DNA of 64,000 nucleotides from contig NZ_BMER01000006.1 of NCBI RefSeq assembly GCF_014636865.1, positions 1 through 64,000 on the forward strand, written 5' to 3'. Below the pieces are notes generated by a model. The model worked only from the letters and a program-made list of their open reading frames with translations. It did no database searches and had not been told where the DNA came from. This document shows positions 9,737-18,360 of the stretch, in pieces. Made by a program: the position numbers and the translations under genes. Each line of letters begins with the position of its first letter. The first letter of the stretch is position 1. This stretch comes from Parapedobacter pyrenivorans. GTDB lineage: Bacteria > Bacteroidota > Bacteroidia > Sphingobacteriales > Sphingobacteriaceae.

Positions 9737-10570
9737 TTATTCGGTTGTCTGTTTGAGGTTGTTATCTTTCGCTGCAATAACGTGCGCGTCGCTTCCTGCC
9801 GTATCTTTCCAAAACGCCATTTCGCTGTATTTCTGGAACAAATCCGGCGGCAGGATGGACCGCCGCTGCTTGAATTCGACTTTGCGGCCTACCGTATGCA
9901 GGCCTTTCACACCCAGTGTATAATCAAATTCATCCTGCGAGTAGTCTACGTTGTCGAAGTCGTGCTGATAGGAGTCCAACCCCGTAAACTCATAAATCAG
10001 TTTCATGGTCTTCTCGGGAAAACGGGCCAGCAGCTCGTAGTCCACCAGCAGCAGTCGGTCGGCATATTCGCCATAGAACGCTTCCTTAAGTGCAGTGAGC
10101 GCAATACCCACCACCCCATTCAATAAGCTCTCGCAGCGGGTGTACACGGTTGCCCGGTTTCCCGCGGAAAACATCCGGCTGTAATCGAAGGGATTCTTGC
10201 GGTAGATTTTCTCAAAGCTGTCCATGATCCAGGCGGGGTCGCGCACCAGGCAGACAACCTTGAAATCATCAAACAGCTCCACCAGTTGATGCATACGCGC
10301 TGTCCACAGGCGGTTGGTATCGAAAATGATTTCTTTGGGGTTATCCTGGTAGTAAGCGTTGAACAACGCCGAGCAGACCGCCTTCCTTTTCTTCTCATCA
10401 AAAAACGAATAGAATTCGCTTCCGGCTCCGATTTGTTCGAGACAACCGTTTACCAACGAGGCCACCGGACTGCTCATCCCGGCATGTACCATGGGATTCT
10501 GGGTCAGTATCGCCGACAATAACGTCGATCCCGAACGCGGCAAGCCCGATATAAAGTGGATCTGGTTCAT
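9737..10570 (-). CDS. sulfotransferase family protein
   Basis: 277 residues, starting MNQIHFISGLPRSGSTLLSA. The GLPRSGSTLL segment (residues 9-18) is the 5'-phosphosulfate-binding loop of PAPS-dependent sulfotransferases, and VCLVRDPAWIMDSFEKIYR matches the 3'-phosphate-binding region (RDP). The family transfers a sulfuryl group from PAPS to hydroxyl or amino groups of carbohydrates or peptides; the acceptor cannot be read from sequence. There is no signal peptide, so it should act in the cytoplasm. The stop lies 13 bp before the giant adhesin start, which suggests co-transcription and possibly a joint role in building or modifying surface material. Length is normal for the Sulfotransfer_3 type. 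Confidence 0.85.
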   Translation of the reverse strand: MNQIHFISGLPRSGSTLLSAILTQNPMVHAGMSSPVASLVNGCLEQIGAGSEFYSFFDEKKRKAVCSALFNAYYQDNPKEIIFDTNRLWTARMHQLVELFDDFKVVCLVRDPAWIMDSFEKIYRKNPFDYSRMFSAGNRATVYTRCESLLNGVVGIALTALKEAFYGEYADRLLLVDYELLARFPEKTMKLIYEFTGLDSYQHDFDNVDYSQDEFDYTLGVKGLHTVGRKVEFKQRRSILPPDLFQKYSEMAFWKDTAGSDAHVIAAKDNNLKQTTE

Positions 10571-10894
10571 GCCGCTAACGTCCTTTTTGACTTAGGCCTT
10601 AACGCGTTCCAGGTAGCTGTCAGTACGGCGGGCTGAAAACGGCGATGATGATGAAGGCGCCATATGCAATTGCATGCAATAGAGGTAAAGGTAAAATCCA
10701 TAGTTAGTAGATGTCGTGTTGTTCGTACTGGTAGTTCCAATTGAGCCACCACTTTACCGGTTTCCACCTCATCAGCTCACACAACAATCTTCCCAGGGAT
10801 TCTTCGGTTTAGGTGACTTTCTGGTTGCAATAATGATAATTTTTTTTCGATAATTCGAAATTTTTCTAAAAAAAACAACCGGCGACGCGCCAGT
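10571..10894. other. non-coding gap with a weak AT-rich hairpin
   Basis: 324 bp between the response regulator stop and the sulfotransferase start, both on the minus strand. The only clear structure is TTTCGA-TAAT-TCGAAA at 10845-10860, flanked by runs of T on one side and A on the other; it may be a weak terminator for the light-signalling operon. A 66-codon frame ending in the sulfotransferase ATGA has low-complexity content and is not supported as a gene. Confidence 0.5.
10845..10860 (-). terminator. possible weak terminator of the light-signalling operon
   Basis: Six-base-pair dyad TTTCGA/TCGAAA with a four-base loop, about 35 bp after the response regulator stop codon, bordered by homopolymeric A/T tracts. 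The stem is short and AT-rich, so termination activity is uncertain. Confidence 0.35.
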
Positions 10895-11275
10895 CTAGCC
10901 AAATCTGGCTACCGTATCGTTGACGAGTTGCTTCAATAGTTCCACATCAAACGGTTTGGCGAGGAAAGTTTCCGCACCGGCTTGTTCGGCCAATTGCTTT
11001 ACATCGCGATTGGCTGAGAAATAAATAACCGGAATTTGATTATATGCGGATGCTTTGAGCTGCCTGGTGGCCTCGATACCGCCGATTTTGGGAATCCAAT
11101 TGTCCATGATAATCACGTCTGGACTGAACGCTTCTACGGTCTCGACCACGTTGTCGCATTCCAGAAATGTACGGACTTCCCAGCCGTCTTCGCTGAGTAC
11201 GTATTCGCAAATCGCTAAAATATCATCATCATCATCGAAAATAGCAATCTTTTTTTGTGACTTCGCTGCCGTCAA
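10895..11275 (-). CDS. single-domain response regulator (CheY-like receiver)
   Basis: 126 residues covering only a receiver domain. Visible are the acidic cluster FDDDDD (D14-D18), the phosphoacceptor D58 in VIIMDNWIP, the conserved S87 (YFSAN) and K107 in FLAKPF. No output domain follows, so it must signal by protein contact, as CheY/Spo0F-type regulators do. It starts 10 bp after the stop of the large CheB/CheR/PAS histidine kinase, which is therefore the obvious phosphodonor. Together with the phytochrome and heme oxygenase upstream it forms the last gene of a four-gene operon. Confidence 0.92.
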   Translation of the reverse strand: MTAAKSQKKIAIFDDDDDILAICEYVLSEDGWEVRTFLECDNVVETVEAFSPDVIIMDNWIPKIGGIEATRQLKASAYNQIPVIYFSANRDVKQLAEQAGAETFLAKPFDVELLKQLVNDTVARFG

Positions 11276-11285
11276 AATACCCTCC

Positions 11286-14200
11286 TTATTTTATGTGTTT
11301 AGTACCATCATCCACGGGGAGTGAAAACCAAAACGTTGATCCTTCGCCCTCGCGGCTTTCCACGCCGACCTCTCCCCCATGTCGACGGATAATCTCCGCC
11401 GAAATGTATAATCCAAGCCCCAGGCCGGTGAAATACGAGGATGCATCGTGCACCCGGTAGAACCGACTGAAAAGGAGTTTCTTTTTATCTTCTGCTATAC
11501 CGATCCCAAAATCCTGAACCAGTACAGTCACTTCGCGGTCGGTCAGCGCACACGTTACATTGACCACATTGGCACCGGGTGAATATTTGATCGCGTTAGA
11601 CAAAAAGTTATGGATCACCTGCTCCAACCGCGAGCGGTCGCCATAAGCTGGTATTTCCCGATTGCAATTAAAGTTGATCTGATGCGTACTGCTTTGTAAC
11701 TGGGCTTCATTCACACTTTCTTGCAGCATTTCATGCAGGTTGAAGGCTGCGTAGTTAAGCAGCATCTTGCCGGCTTGGATCCGCGTTACATCAAGCAACT
11801 CCTCCACCAACGCTATAAGCTTGTCGGTCTGCTTATTAGCGCGGTCGATAAAGGTGAGGATTTTTTTCGATCCATCGTCTCTTGGCATCAGTTGTGAAAC
11901 GATCTGCAATGACCCTTTCAGGCTGGTGATGGGTGTTTTGAGCTCATGACTGGCGATACTCATAAATTCGTCTTTTTTTACCAGCAGCTCCTCGCTAGTC
12001 TGGCGGGCTTTAACCAAATCCGTCACGTCAAAGCTGAATGTGGCCACCCCTACCATTTCGTCATCGCTGTAAATAGGCGTGTATACGATGTCAAACCAGT
12101 AATCGCGCTCCTCACCTGATTGGGGATTGCGATGCCTCAGATGCTGCGCGCTTAACGACCGTTCCTCACCTGTTTTAAACACCTCGCGCGCTATTTTCGT
12201 AAACGCATCAAACTCGCCATCCCGATATACTTCAGCAGTCGGTTTACCCAGGTAGCTGCTGCCACCGTGAAAATCCTTGAACGCTTGGTTTACAAAATCA
12301 AAGACCAGTTCGGGTCCGCGGCGGATGGATATGATGGCAGGTGCATTGAGGAAAACACGGTGAAACTCGTCCTTTTGTTTTTCAATAAGCCGCTGCAATT
12401 CGGCGCGTCGCTTCTCGGCCGCTTTCTGCTTAGAAATATCGATGATGTAAGAAACATAGTGGCTGTCCTCTTCTTCGTCATCCAAGCGCGCCGACCCCAT
12501 CAATAACGAAATAAATTCGCCATTTGATTTCTTGAATTCACTTTCGAACGGCGGGATCACTCCATCCCTATTGAGCTGCTCAACGGCTTTGTCACAGCTG
12601 CTCCGATACGCATCACTAGCTAACTCATTCCATTTGATCCGACCAGGTACGAAATCGCTTTGCGAATACCCGATCATGGCCATAAATGCCTGGTTGGCTT
12701 CCGTGATCCGGCATTCGGAATCTGAAAAGAACATGCCGATCATGTTTGACTCAAAGACCTTCGTAAACTTTTTCTCGGTTTCATTCAGCTGGGTGATATC
12801 GACAATCGAACCGACCATACGGTATGGGGTGCCAAACTCGTCTTTGAGAATGTTGCCGCGGTCCAGAATAAAGGCATAAGTACCGTCTACCTTCCGAAAA
12901 CGGTATTCTTGCGACCATTGCTCGGCGTAGTTATTGATGGCGTCGTTTACACTGTCCTCTACCCGCTGCCGGTCGTCTGGATGGATATGCGCAAACCAAT
13001 ACGAGATGTCCTTGCTCGCTTCCGTCCGGTCATAGCCAAACATCGCCGTAAAATTGTCGCTCCGCCATATCGTATTGCTCACCAGATCCCAATCCCAGAT
13101 GGTATCGTTGGTGGCTTTGGCAACCAGGTTAAACCGCTCTTCACTTTGCGCCAACGTATGGGTACGCTCTGTCACTTTGTCCTCGAGCTCCCGGTTTAGC
13201 GTTCGCAATTGTTCTCGGGTATCGATCAATTCGTTGTAATTTTTCCGAAGCTTCTGCTCGGCAGCTTTGCGTGCGCTGACGTCGCCAAAGCTGACCACAA
13301 ATCCATCCTGCATGCTAACCATATTTACATGATACCATTTGTTACCGATCAAAAGCTCGGTCTGCAGTGGCTGGCCATCCCGGATTACTTTGGCGTATAC
13401 CTCATCGGTAGCGAGGGGAGCGAGATCCGGAAAATCTGCAATAGCTGGATGTTTTTCTAGCGCCTCAGCAGGTTGGTTGACCAGCGATAACGCCGCTTTG
13501 TTGAACGCCACACACCTAAAATCGGGCTTATAATGCGTCCCAGCGACCGACCGGAAAGCCAAAATCGCTGATGCGGTCGCATTGAAAACACCAGCGATTA
13601 TACTATTGAGCTCGGTAATGACCGAAATATCGATAAATGAGATCACGACACCGTCATGAATGCCGCTCTTTTTTTGGTAAGGCATGATGCGCATCAGGAT
13701 GTGCGTACCGCTTTTTAATTGCACCTCTTTCTCAATCACCTGCCCGTTGGCGAGCACACTGTGGATGCTTTCAGTTAATGTGCTATCCTGTATATTGCTC
13801 GAGATGTGGTTGATGGGTCTACCCACGTCGGAGTCTATGAGATTCACGAGGGTGATGGCGGCGGGATTGAATTTGCGTATCCGCAGGTTGCCGTCTACGA
13901 AAATCTGGCCGATATCGGTGCTGCTGAAATAATTATCGAGGTCGTCATTGAGCTCTTGCAGTTCCCGTATTTTCACTTGGTGCTCGGCATTCAGTGTGTG
14001 GAGTTCCTCGTTGAGCGATTGCAGCTCTTCGTTGCTGGACTGCAGTTCCTCATTGGCAGAAAGCAGCTCTTCATTGCTAGACTGGAGCTCCTCGTTGGTG
14101 GTCTCCATTTCTTCCATCACCGTCTGCAGGTTTGCTTTGGTTTCTGTCAGCTCGGCTTCGATTTCCATCACATACAGTTGCTGATTTTCATCAAAAGCCT

Positions 14201-16103
14201 GGTTTTGGAGCGTTAGGCTTTCCCTGGCTGGCTGTTCCTCTTCCATCAACTCGTGGATCATCACCAGCGTGTAGCCGTGTGTCGAACCCATCGCAGGCGG
14301 CCGCACAACCAAATGCACCATCAATTCGTTGTGATCTTTCCGTAGTTTTACTTTGTGCAGGTGTACGGTCTTATCCGTACGCCAGGCCTTTCTGATGGCT
14401 GTGCCCAATAAGATCGAAACGTCACTGCTCAACATGTGGAGCACATTCAGTTCCGGTTTCTTCTCCGGGAGCTGCAGGTATCGGCTAAAATTTCCGAGGG
14501 TTTCTTTGATGACGAAATCCTGATCAATAAACAGGGCAACGGCACCAAACTCCGCTATCAGCAGCATCTGCAAGTCATCCGTGATCGTCCGATCCGGCTT
14601 ATTGGCCACCACCGGCCGACCCGCCGTTCTGGTCGGCGCGGCTACCGTGGTGTAGGTATGCAACACCCCATAGTTGATGATGCCCGTTTTTTGGTAGATC
14701 CGCCATTTGGCACTGATTTCGGTTACCCCCGTCTTAATCGGATTGGCATTCTCGCTCGGCCCCAAGAAAAGAAACCCGTCTATATTCAACGAATAGTGGA
14801 ACGTGGCCAGCACCTTTTGCTGCAACAGGTTATTCATGTAGATCAGCATATTGCGGCATACAATCAAGTCGTTTTTTATAAACGGCGGCGACTTGATGAC
14901 GTCGTGGCGGGCAAAAACAATCTGCTTGCGTATGCGTGTGATGACCGAGTAATGATCGCGTCCCTTAAAGAAATACTTTTTAAGCAGCGCTGCAGGTACT
15001 TCTTTGGCAATGGAGTGCGGGTACGTATTCCGTCCAGCGATTTCGATGCCCCCTTCGTCCACATCCGAAGCAAAAATCTTTACTTGGAGCTTTCGCCCCG
15101 TCCGTTCCAATAGATCGTCGATCAAGATCGCGATGGAGTACGCCTCCTCTCCGGTACTGCATGCGCATATCCATACCTTCAGCTGTTCACCATCTTGCTT
15201 TTGCTCCAATATCCGCGGAATGGCGTCGGTCGCCAGCTTTTCAAAAGCCGCCCAATCGCGGAAAAATTTGGTCACGCCGATCAGAAAATCCTTCGCCAGC
15301 AAATCGATTTCACTGGGATGAGTTTCCAGGTAGGCTACGTAATCCTCCAGCGTGGTGATCGATTCCGCAGCCATCCGGCGATAAATCCGGCGGAGCAACG
15401 TGGGCGTTTTGTATAAGTTGAAGTCCAAACCGCCGCGTTTCAATACCAGGTTGAACAAGGCATTGAGTGTATCGCCCTGTTGCCCTTCGGGTTGGAGCCG
15501 TGGCAGTTGGATTTGGGCCACATAATTGATCACCTCGCTGCACATCGCTGCCGGTGGCAGGATGAAATCGGCATTGCCAGATGTCACGGCACTTTTGGGC
15601 ATACCGTCAAACTTGGCCGTGTCGGGGTCCTGCACGATAACCATCCCCCCGTTTTCCTTAATGGCTTCCACGCCCTTCGTGCCATCGGTGCCTGTGCCCG
15701 AAAGAATGATACCGATGGCTTTTTCGCGCTTTTCGCGCGCCAGGGTAAACAGAAAGGTATCGATTGCCGTGTTTGGCAGCTTGTCCTTCACTTTGTCGAC
15801 CAGTTTGAGCTTGTTGCCCTTGATGGTCATCAGCTTTTTATTCGGAATGATGTAGACGTGATCGCGGAATAAGTCCAGGTCATGGGTGGCCTCCAGTACC
15901 TGCATGTTGGTATGCTTTCCCACCAATTCAACCAAGAGGCTCTTGTGATCGGGGGATAGGTGCTGGATGACCACAAAGGTAAAACCGGTCTGCGCAGGCA
16001 TGTGGTCAAAAAACTCATGGATCGCTTCTAAACCGCCGGCCGAGGCACCTATGGCGATGATAAACCGAGCTGGTAGGGGTTCACTATTCTGCTTGTTTTG
16101 CAC
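11286..16103 (-). CDS. CheB-CheR-PAS hybrid sensor histidine kinase (1,605 aa)
   Basis: Domains in order: CheB-type methylesterase (about 13-190, catalytic S21 in GASAGG, H48 in VIQHLSPDHKS, D140 in GTGTDGTKG); CheR-type methyltransferase (about 205-480, ICACSTGEEAYS); a region before a long Glu-rich coiled coil made of repeated EELQSSNEELLSANEEL units; a series of about five PAS domains; HisKA with phosphoacceptor H1386 (IASHELKTPITSLKG); and a C-terminal HATPase (VIHNFLSNAIKYSPG, GLGLGLYIS). No transmembrane segment is seen, so it is probably cytoplasmic. CheB/CheR fusions to PAS kinases are a known family whose methylation target is generally unclear. It lies 22 bp downstream of a kinase-less phytochrome, so it may supply that photoreceptor's output. 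Confidence 0.92.
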   Translation of the reverse strand: MQNKQNSEPLPARFIIAIGASAGGLEAIHEFFDHMPAQTGFTFVVIQHLSPDHKSLLVELVGKHTNMQVLEATHDLDLFRDHVYIIPNKKLMTIKGNKLKLVDKVKDKLPNTAIDTFLFTLAREKREKAIGIILSGTGTDGTKGVEAIKENGGMVIVQDPDTAKFDGMPKSAVTSGNADFILPPAAMCSEVINYVAQIQLPRLQPEGQQGDTLNALFNLVLKRGGLDFNLYKTPTLLRRIYRRMAAESITTLEDYVAYLETHPSEIDLLAKDFLIGVTKFFRDWAAFEKLATDAIPRILEQKQDGEQLKVWICACSTGEEAYSIAILIDDLLERTGRKLQVKIFASDVDEGGIEIAGRNTYPHSIAKEVPAALLKKYFFKGRDHYSVITRIRKQIVFARHDVIKSPPFIKNDLIVCRNMLIYMNNLLQQKVLATFHYSLNIDGFLFLGPSENANPIKTGVTEISAKWRIYQKTGIINYGVLHTYTTVAAPTRTAGRPVVANKPDRTITDDLQMLLIAEFGAVALFIDQDFVIKETLGNFSRYLQLPEKKPELNVLHMLSSDVSILLGTAIRKAWRTDKTVHLHKVKLRKDHNELMVHLVVRPPAMGSTHGYTLVMIHELMEEEQPARESLTLQNQAFDENQQLYVMEIEAELTETKANLQTVMEEMETTNEELQSSNEELLSANEELQSSNEELQSLNEELHTLNAEHQVKIRELQELNDDLDNYFSSTDIGQIFVDGNLRIRKFNPAAITLVNLIDSDVGRPINHISSNIQDSTLTESIHSVLANGQVIEKEVQLKSGTHILMRIMPYQKKSGIHDGVVISFIDISVITELNSIIAGVFNATASAILAFRSVAGTHYKPDFRCVAFNKAALSLVNQPAEALEKHPAIADFPDLAPLATDEVYAKVIRDGQPLQTELLIGNKWYHVNMVSMQDGFVVSFGDVSARKAAEQKLRKNYNELIDTREQLRTLNRELEDKVTERTHTLAQSEERFNLVAKATNDTIWDWDLVSNTIWRSDNFTAMFGYDRTEASKDISYWFAHIHPDDRQRVEDSVNDAINNYAEQWSQEYRFRKVDGTYAFILDRGNILKDEFGTPYRMVGSIVDITQLNETEKKFTKVFESNMIGMFFSDSECRITEANQAFMAMIGYSQSDFVPGRIKWNELASDAYRSSCDKAVEQLNRDGVIPPFESEFKKSNGEFISLLMGSARLDDEEEDSHYVSYIIDISKQKAAEKRRAELQRLIEKQKDEFHRVFLNAPAIISIRRGPELVFDFVNQAFKDFHGGSSYLGKPTAEVYRDGEFDAFTKIAREVFKTGEERSLSAQHLRHRNPQSGEERDYWFDIVYTPIYSDDEMVGVATFSFDVTDLVKARQTSEELLVKKDEFMSIASHELKTPITSLKGSLQIVSQLMPRDDGSKKILTFIDRANKQTDKLIALVEELLDVTRIQAGKMLLNYAAFNLHEMLQESVNEAQLQSSTHQINFNCNREIPAYGDRSRLEQVIHNFLSNAIKYSPGANVVNVTCALTDREVTVLVQDFGIGIAEDKKKLLFSRFYRVHDASSYFTGLGLGLYISAEIIRRHGGEVGVESREGEGSTFWFSLPVDDGTKHIK

Positions 16104-16125
16104 GCTATGCTAGGGTTACACTGGT

Positions 16126-17652
16126 TTAAGATAGGGGAAAATGCGAATTTTTTACACGGAATTCGTTAATCAGGTTTCGCATATTCGCTGCCAGTTCCAC
16201 TTGCTCCTCCTGCCAGGGGGTGGCCGTTTGCCGTACGGTCTGCAGCCAAATACCAAATGAATGCCGGGGATGATAGGTTTTTCCGTCGGCCTCAAACTGA
16301 ATGGCTTCATTGGGGTTACCCCCCCATTTGATGGTCGCTATCATTTCGGGGCGGAAGCACACCAGGTACTCCCCATTTTCGGGATTGATCGGAATGGCCA
16401 GTATGCCGCTGGCGGTGTCTGCATACGCAACCGCTTCGTCAAACTGCCCGGCTAGGTTACTCGTATGGTAGACCTGATTTGATGCCCGGTTTTGTAACCA
16501 TAGCATGAGGTCTTCGATAAAGTCGCGGTCGGGCACATGGCCCAACGTGCGCTGTTCGCCGTTTAGCACGATGACCGCTCCCTGCGCGCCAAACAAGTCG
16601 AGCACGTTGACAGCTGCCGGATCAAAGAGTATCTCCACGAGGTCTTTCTGCCGGTAAAGCCGTTCGGCAATCATCGCAAATTTGTCGTTGAGCGCTACTT
16701 TTACTTCGTAAGTCTTTCCATAGCATAAGGCAGCAACTTTGTTGGATACCACCGAAGACAGCATTTCCAGTACGGAGCAAAGTTCAAAGCTGAGGAAATG
16801 GGGTGTACGGTGATGGCAGGCTATTAGCCCCCATAGCTGTTGTTCTTTCAGCACCCGGATAGACATCGAGGCTTGTACATTCATGTTCTTTAAATACTCC
16901 AAGTGCACCGCTGCCACACCGCGCAGGTTGCAATCCGAGAGATCGATGAAGGCTTTTGTAGCCGGATTGATTATCGGATAAAGCCTTACGGGCTTGTAAT
17001 CCCGGTCCGGAATCAACCGATAGGGATTGTTGAGGTATAATTTTCTGGCTTGTTGCGGAATGTCTGATGCCGGAAACGTATGGCCGAGGTAGTTTTCCAT
17101 GCCGGGCTCCTTTTCTTCGGCGATGACCGTTCCGTTCCAGTCGGTGTCAAACTGATACATCATCACGCCGTCAAAACCGGTTAGCTTTTTTACTTCGCTA
17201 ACGGCGCGCTGTGCTACCTCTTCGATTGTCGTTGCCGACTCAATCGCAGCGATCATGTACTTGGTTTCTTCAAACACATCACTGAACGGCCGCTCGTCGT
17301 CACTCCGGATTTTTTCGAGTTCCATCAAATAATAAGCGGATTTGACGTGCGTAACTGCCCGCATGCTGTACCCCCCAATGGTGAGTTTTTGCGGGAGTTT
17401 GCTGGTATGCTGTACATCAAACCGGGCGATAAGCTTTTCGATATCTTCTTCCGGTACGTACGTTGAGATGGGCTGGTTGATCACCTCGCTCACCGCTTTT
17501 CCCAGCAGCTCTGCCATATTTTCGCTGATCTGCACGATGGTGAGGGCCTGCTTATCAAGCACCAGCAAGTAACCATAAGACTGGATTACATTGATGTGAT
17601 TTAAGGGCACACTACCGCAAAAATCGGAATCGTAGGTTTTCTTTTTATCCAT
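16126..17652 (-). CDS. bacteriophytochrome photosensory core (PAS-GAF-PHY) without kinase domain
   Basis: 508 residues from ATG 17652, which overlaps the heme oxygenase stop by 8 bp; a longer start at 17703 would overlap by 59 bp. The biliverdin-attachment Cys is C12 (FCGSVPLNH), spaced from the IQSYG motif (I23) as C to IQPHG is in BphPs. The GAF domain shows FPASDIPQQAR, LRGVAAVHLEYLKNM and LWGLIACHH. The PHY domain has the tongue motif PRHSF and an IKWGGNP variant of the WxGD region. The chain stops right after PHY (MRNLINEFRVKNSHFPLS), with no HisKA/HATPase or other output. By family knowledge it should be a red/far-red photoreceptor using biliverdin; its output must come from a partner, probably the kinase 22 bp downstream. 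Confidence 0.92.
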   Translation of the reverse strand: MDKKKTYDSDFCGSVPLNHINVIQSYGYLLVLDKQALTIVQISENMAELLGKAVSEVINQPISTYVPEEDIEKLIARFDVQHTSKLPQKLTIGGYSMRAVTHVKSAYYLMELEKIRSDDERPFSDVFEETKYMIAAIESATTIEEVAQRAVSEVKKLTGFDGVMMYQFDTDWNGTVIAEEKEPGMENYLGHTFPASDIPQQARKLYLNNPYRLIPDRDYKPVRLYPIINPATKAFIDLSDCNLRGVAAVHLEYLKNMNVQASMSIRVLKEQQLWGLIACHHRTPHFLSFELCSVLEMLSSVVSNKVAALCYGKTYEVKVALNDKFAMIAERLYRQKDLVEILFDPAAVNVLDLFGAQGAVIVLNGEQRTLGHVPDRDFIEDLMLWLQNRASNQVYHTSNLAGQFDEAVAYADTASGILAIPINPENGEYLVCFRPEMIATIKWGGNPNEAIQFEADGKTYHPRHSFGIWLQTVRQTATPWQEEQVELAANMRNLINEFRVKNSHFPLS

Positions 17653-18205
17653 GTTGTCTGATAAACGCCGTAAAATAAGTAAATGTTTCATCGGCAGCTG
17701 CAACGGTTCGGTCCATATCTTCCTGCGTTGTCACTTTCGCATTAACGATCTCCTTAAACTCCTCCCAACGCTGAGCCGTATGCTCGCCATATGCAGAAAA
17801 GAACGAAAACCCCTCCGTTATTTCGGCCTGCTTGGCGACTAGCTGGATGATGAATTTACCGCCAAGTGTGGAGCCTTCCACTACGTACAGCGCGCCTATC
17901 GCTTCCTGCCAGCCCCGAATATGGGGTAGGGCAATGCCTTTATCCCCGGCCGTTGGCGTGCCCCCCAAACTTGCGATATCCTCCGCAAGCCGTTTTACGT
18001 GGCGGCGTTGGCTAATGTCTGGTATTAAATCCGTACCGAGAAATGGCGCAATTTTACGTTCCAGGTTACCAAAATACGTGTAGAAAATCTGAAGCAGCGC
18101 TATGTAATCAGCTACGCTTCGGATACGTTTGATTTTTTGGGCAATGTATTTTTCTGTTTCACGATGACTTGAAAGCGTCTTTGCTTTCAGGGATTCCATT
18201 ATCAT
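17645..18205 (-). CDS. bphO: biliverdin-producing heme oxygenase (BphO-type)
   Basis: 186 residues. The proximal heme ligand is H14 (LSSHRETEK), and the distal-helix motif GALYVVEGSTLGGKFI is characteristic of heme oxygenases that pair with bacteriophytochromes. The enzyme opens heme to biliverdin, CO and Fe2+, giving the chromophore for the phytochrome encoded by the next gene, which overlaps by 8 bp. It is the first gene of the operon. A perfect TAnnTTTG box ends 5 nt before ATG 18205, which supports this start over the in-frame ATG at 18199 and predicts a leaderless mRNA. Confidence 0.9.
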   Translation of the reverse strand: MIMESLKAKTLSSHRETEKYIAQKIKRIRSVADYIALLQIFYTYFGNLERKIAPFLGTDLIPDISQRRHVKRLAEDIASLGGTPTAGDKGIALPHIRGWQEAIGALYVVEGSTLGGKFIIQLVAKQAEITEGFSFFSAYGEHTAQRWEEFKEIVNAKVTTQEDMDRTVAAADETFTYFTAFIRQHG

Positions 18206-18210
18206 ACCGC

Positions 18211-18218
18211 CAAATATA
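18211..18218 (-). promoter_or_regulatory. -7 box of the heme oxygenase/phytochrome operon
   Basis: On the minus strand TATATTTG matches the Bacteroidota -7 consensus TAnnTTTG; five bases (GCGGT) separate it from the ATG. I see no convincing TTG -33 element about 20 nt upstream. Confidence 0.55.
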
Positions 18219-18360
18219 ACAATTTGCCCTCCATTTGGTTTTTAGCTAAGGCCTTTTGTGCCATCAAACGGGGAAGCCGCCTTTCCTTCACGCCAGCTAT
18301 TGCGGGGTATTACAATTTATCGATTAGAAAGTCGAATCGGGTCTGCATGAAGCTAAAACA

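Noticed and set aside
10567-10767. 66-codon minus-strand frame overlapping the sulfotransferase start
   Set aside because: Odd His/Arg-rich composition, no family, and the 4-bp overlap alone is weak evidence.
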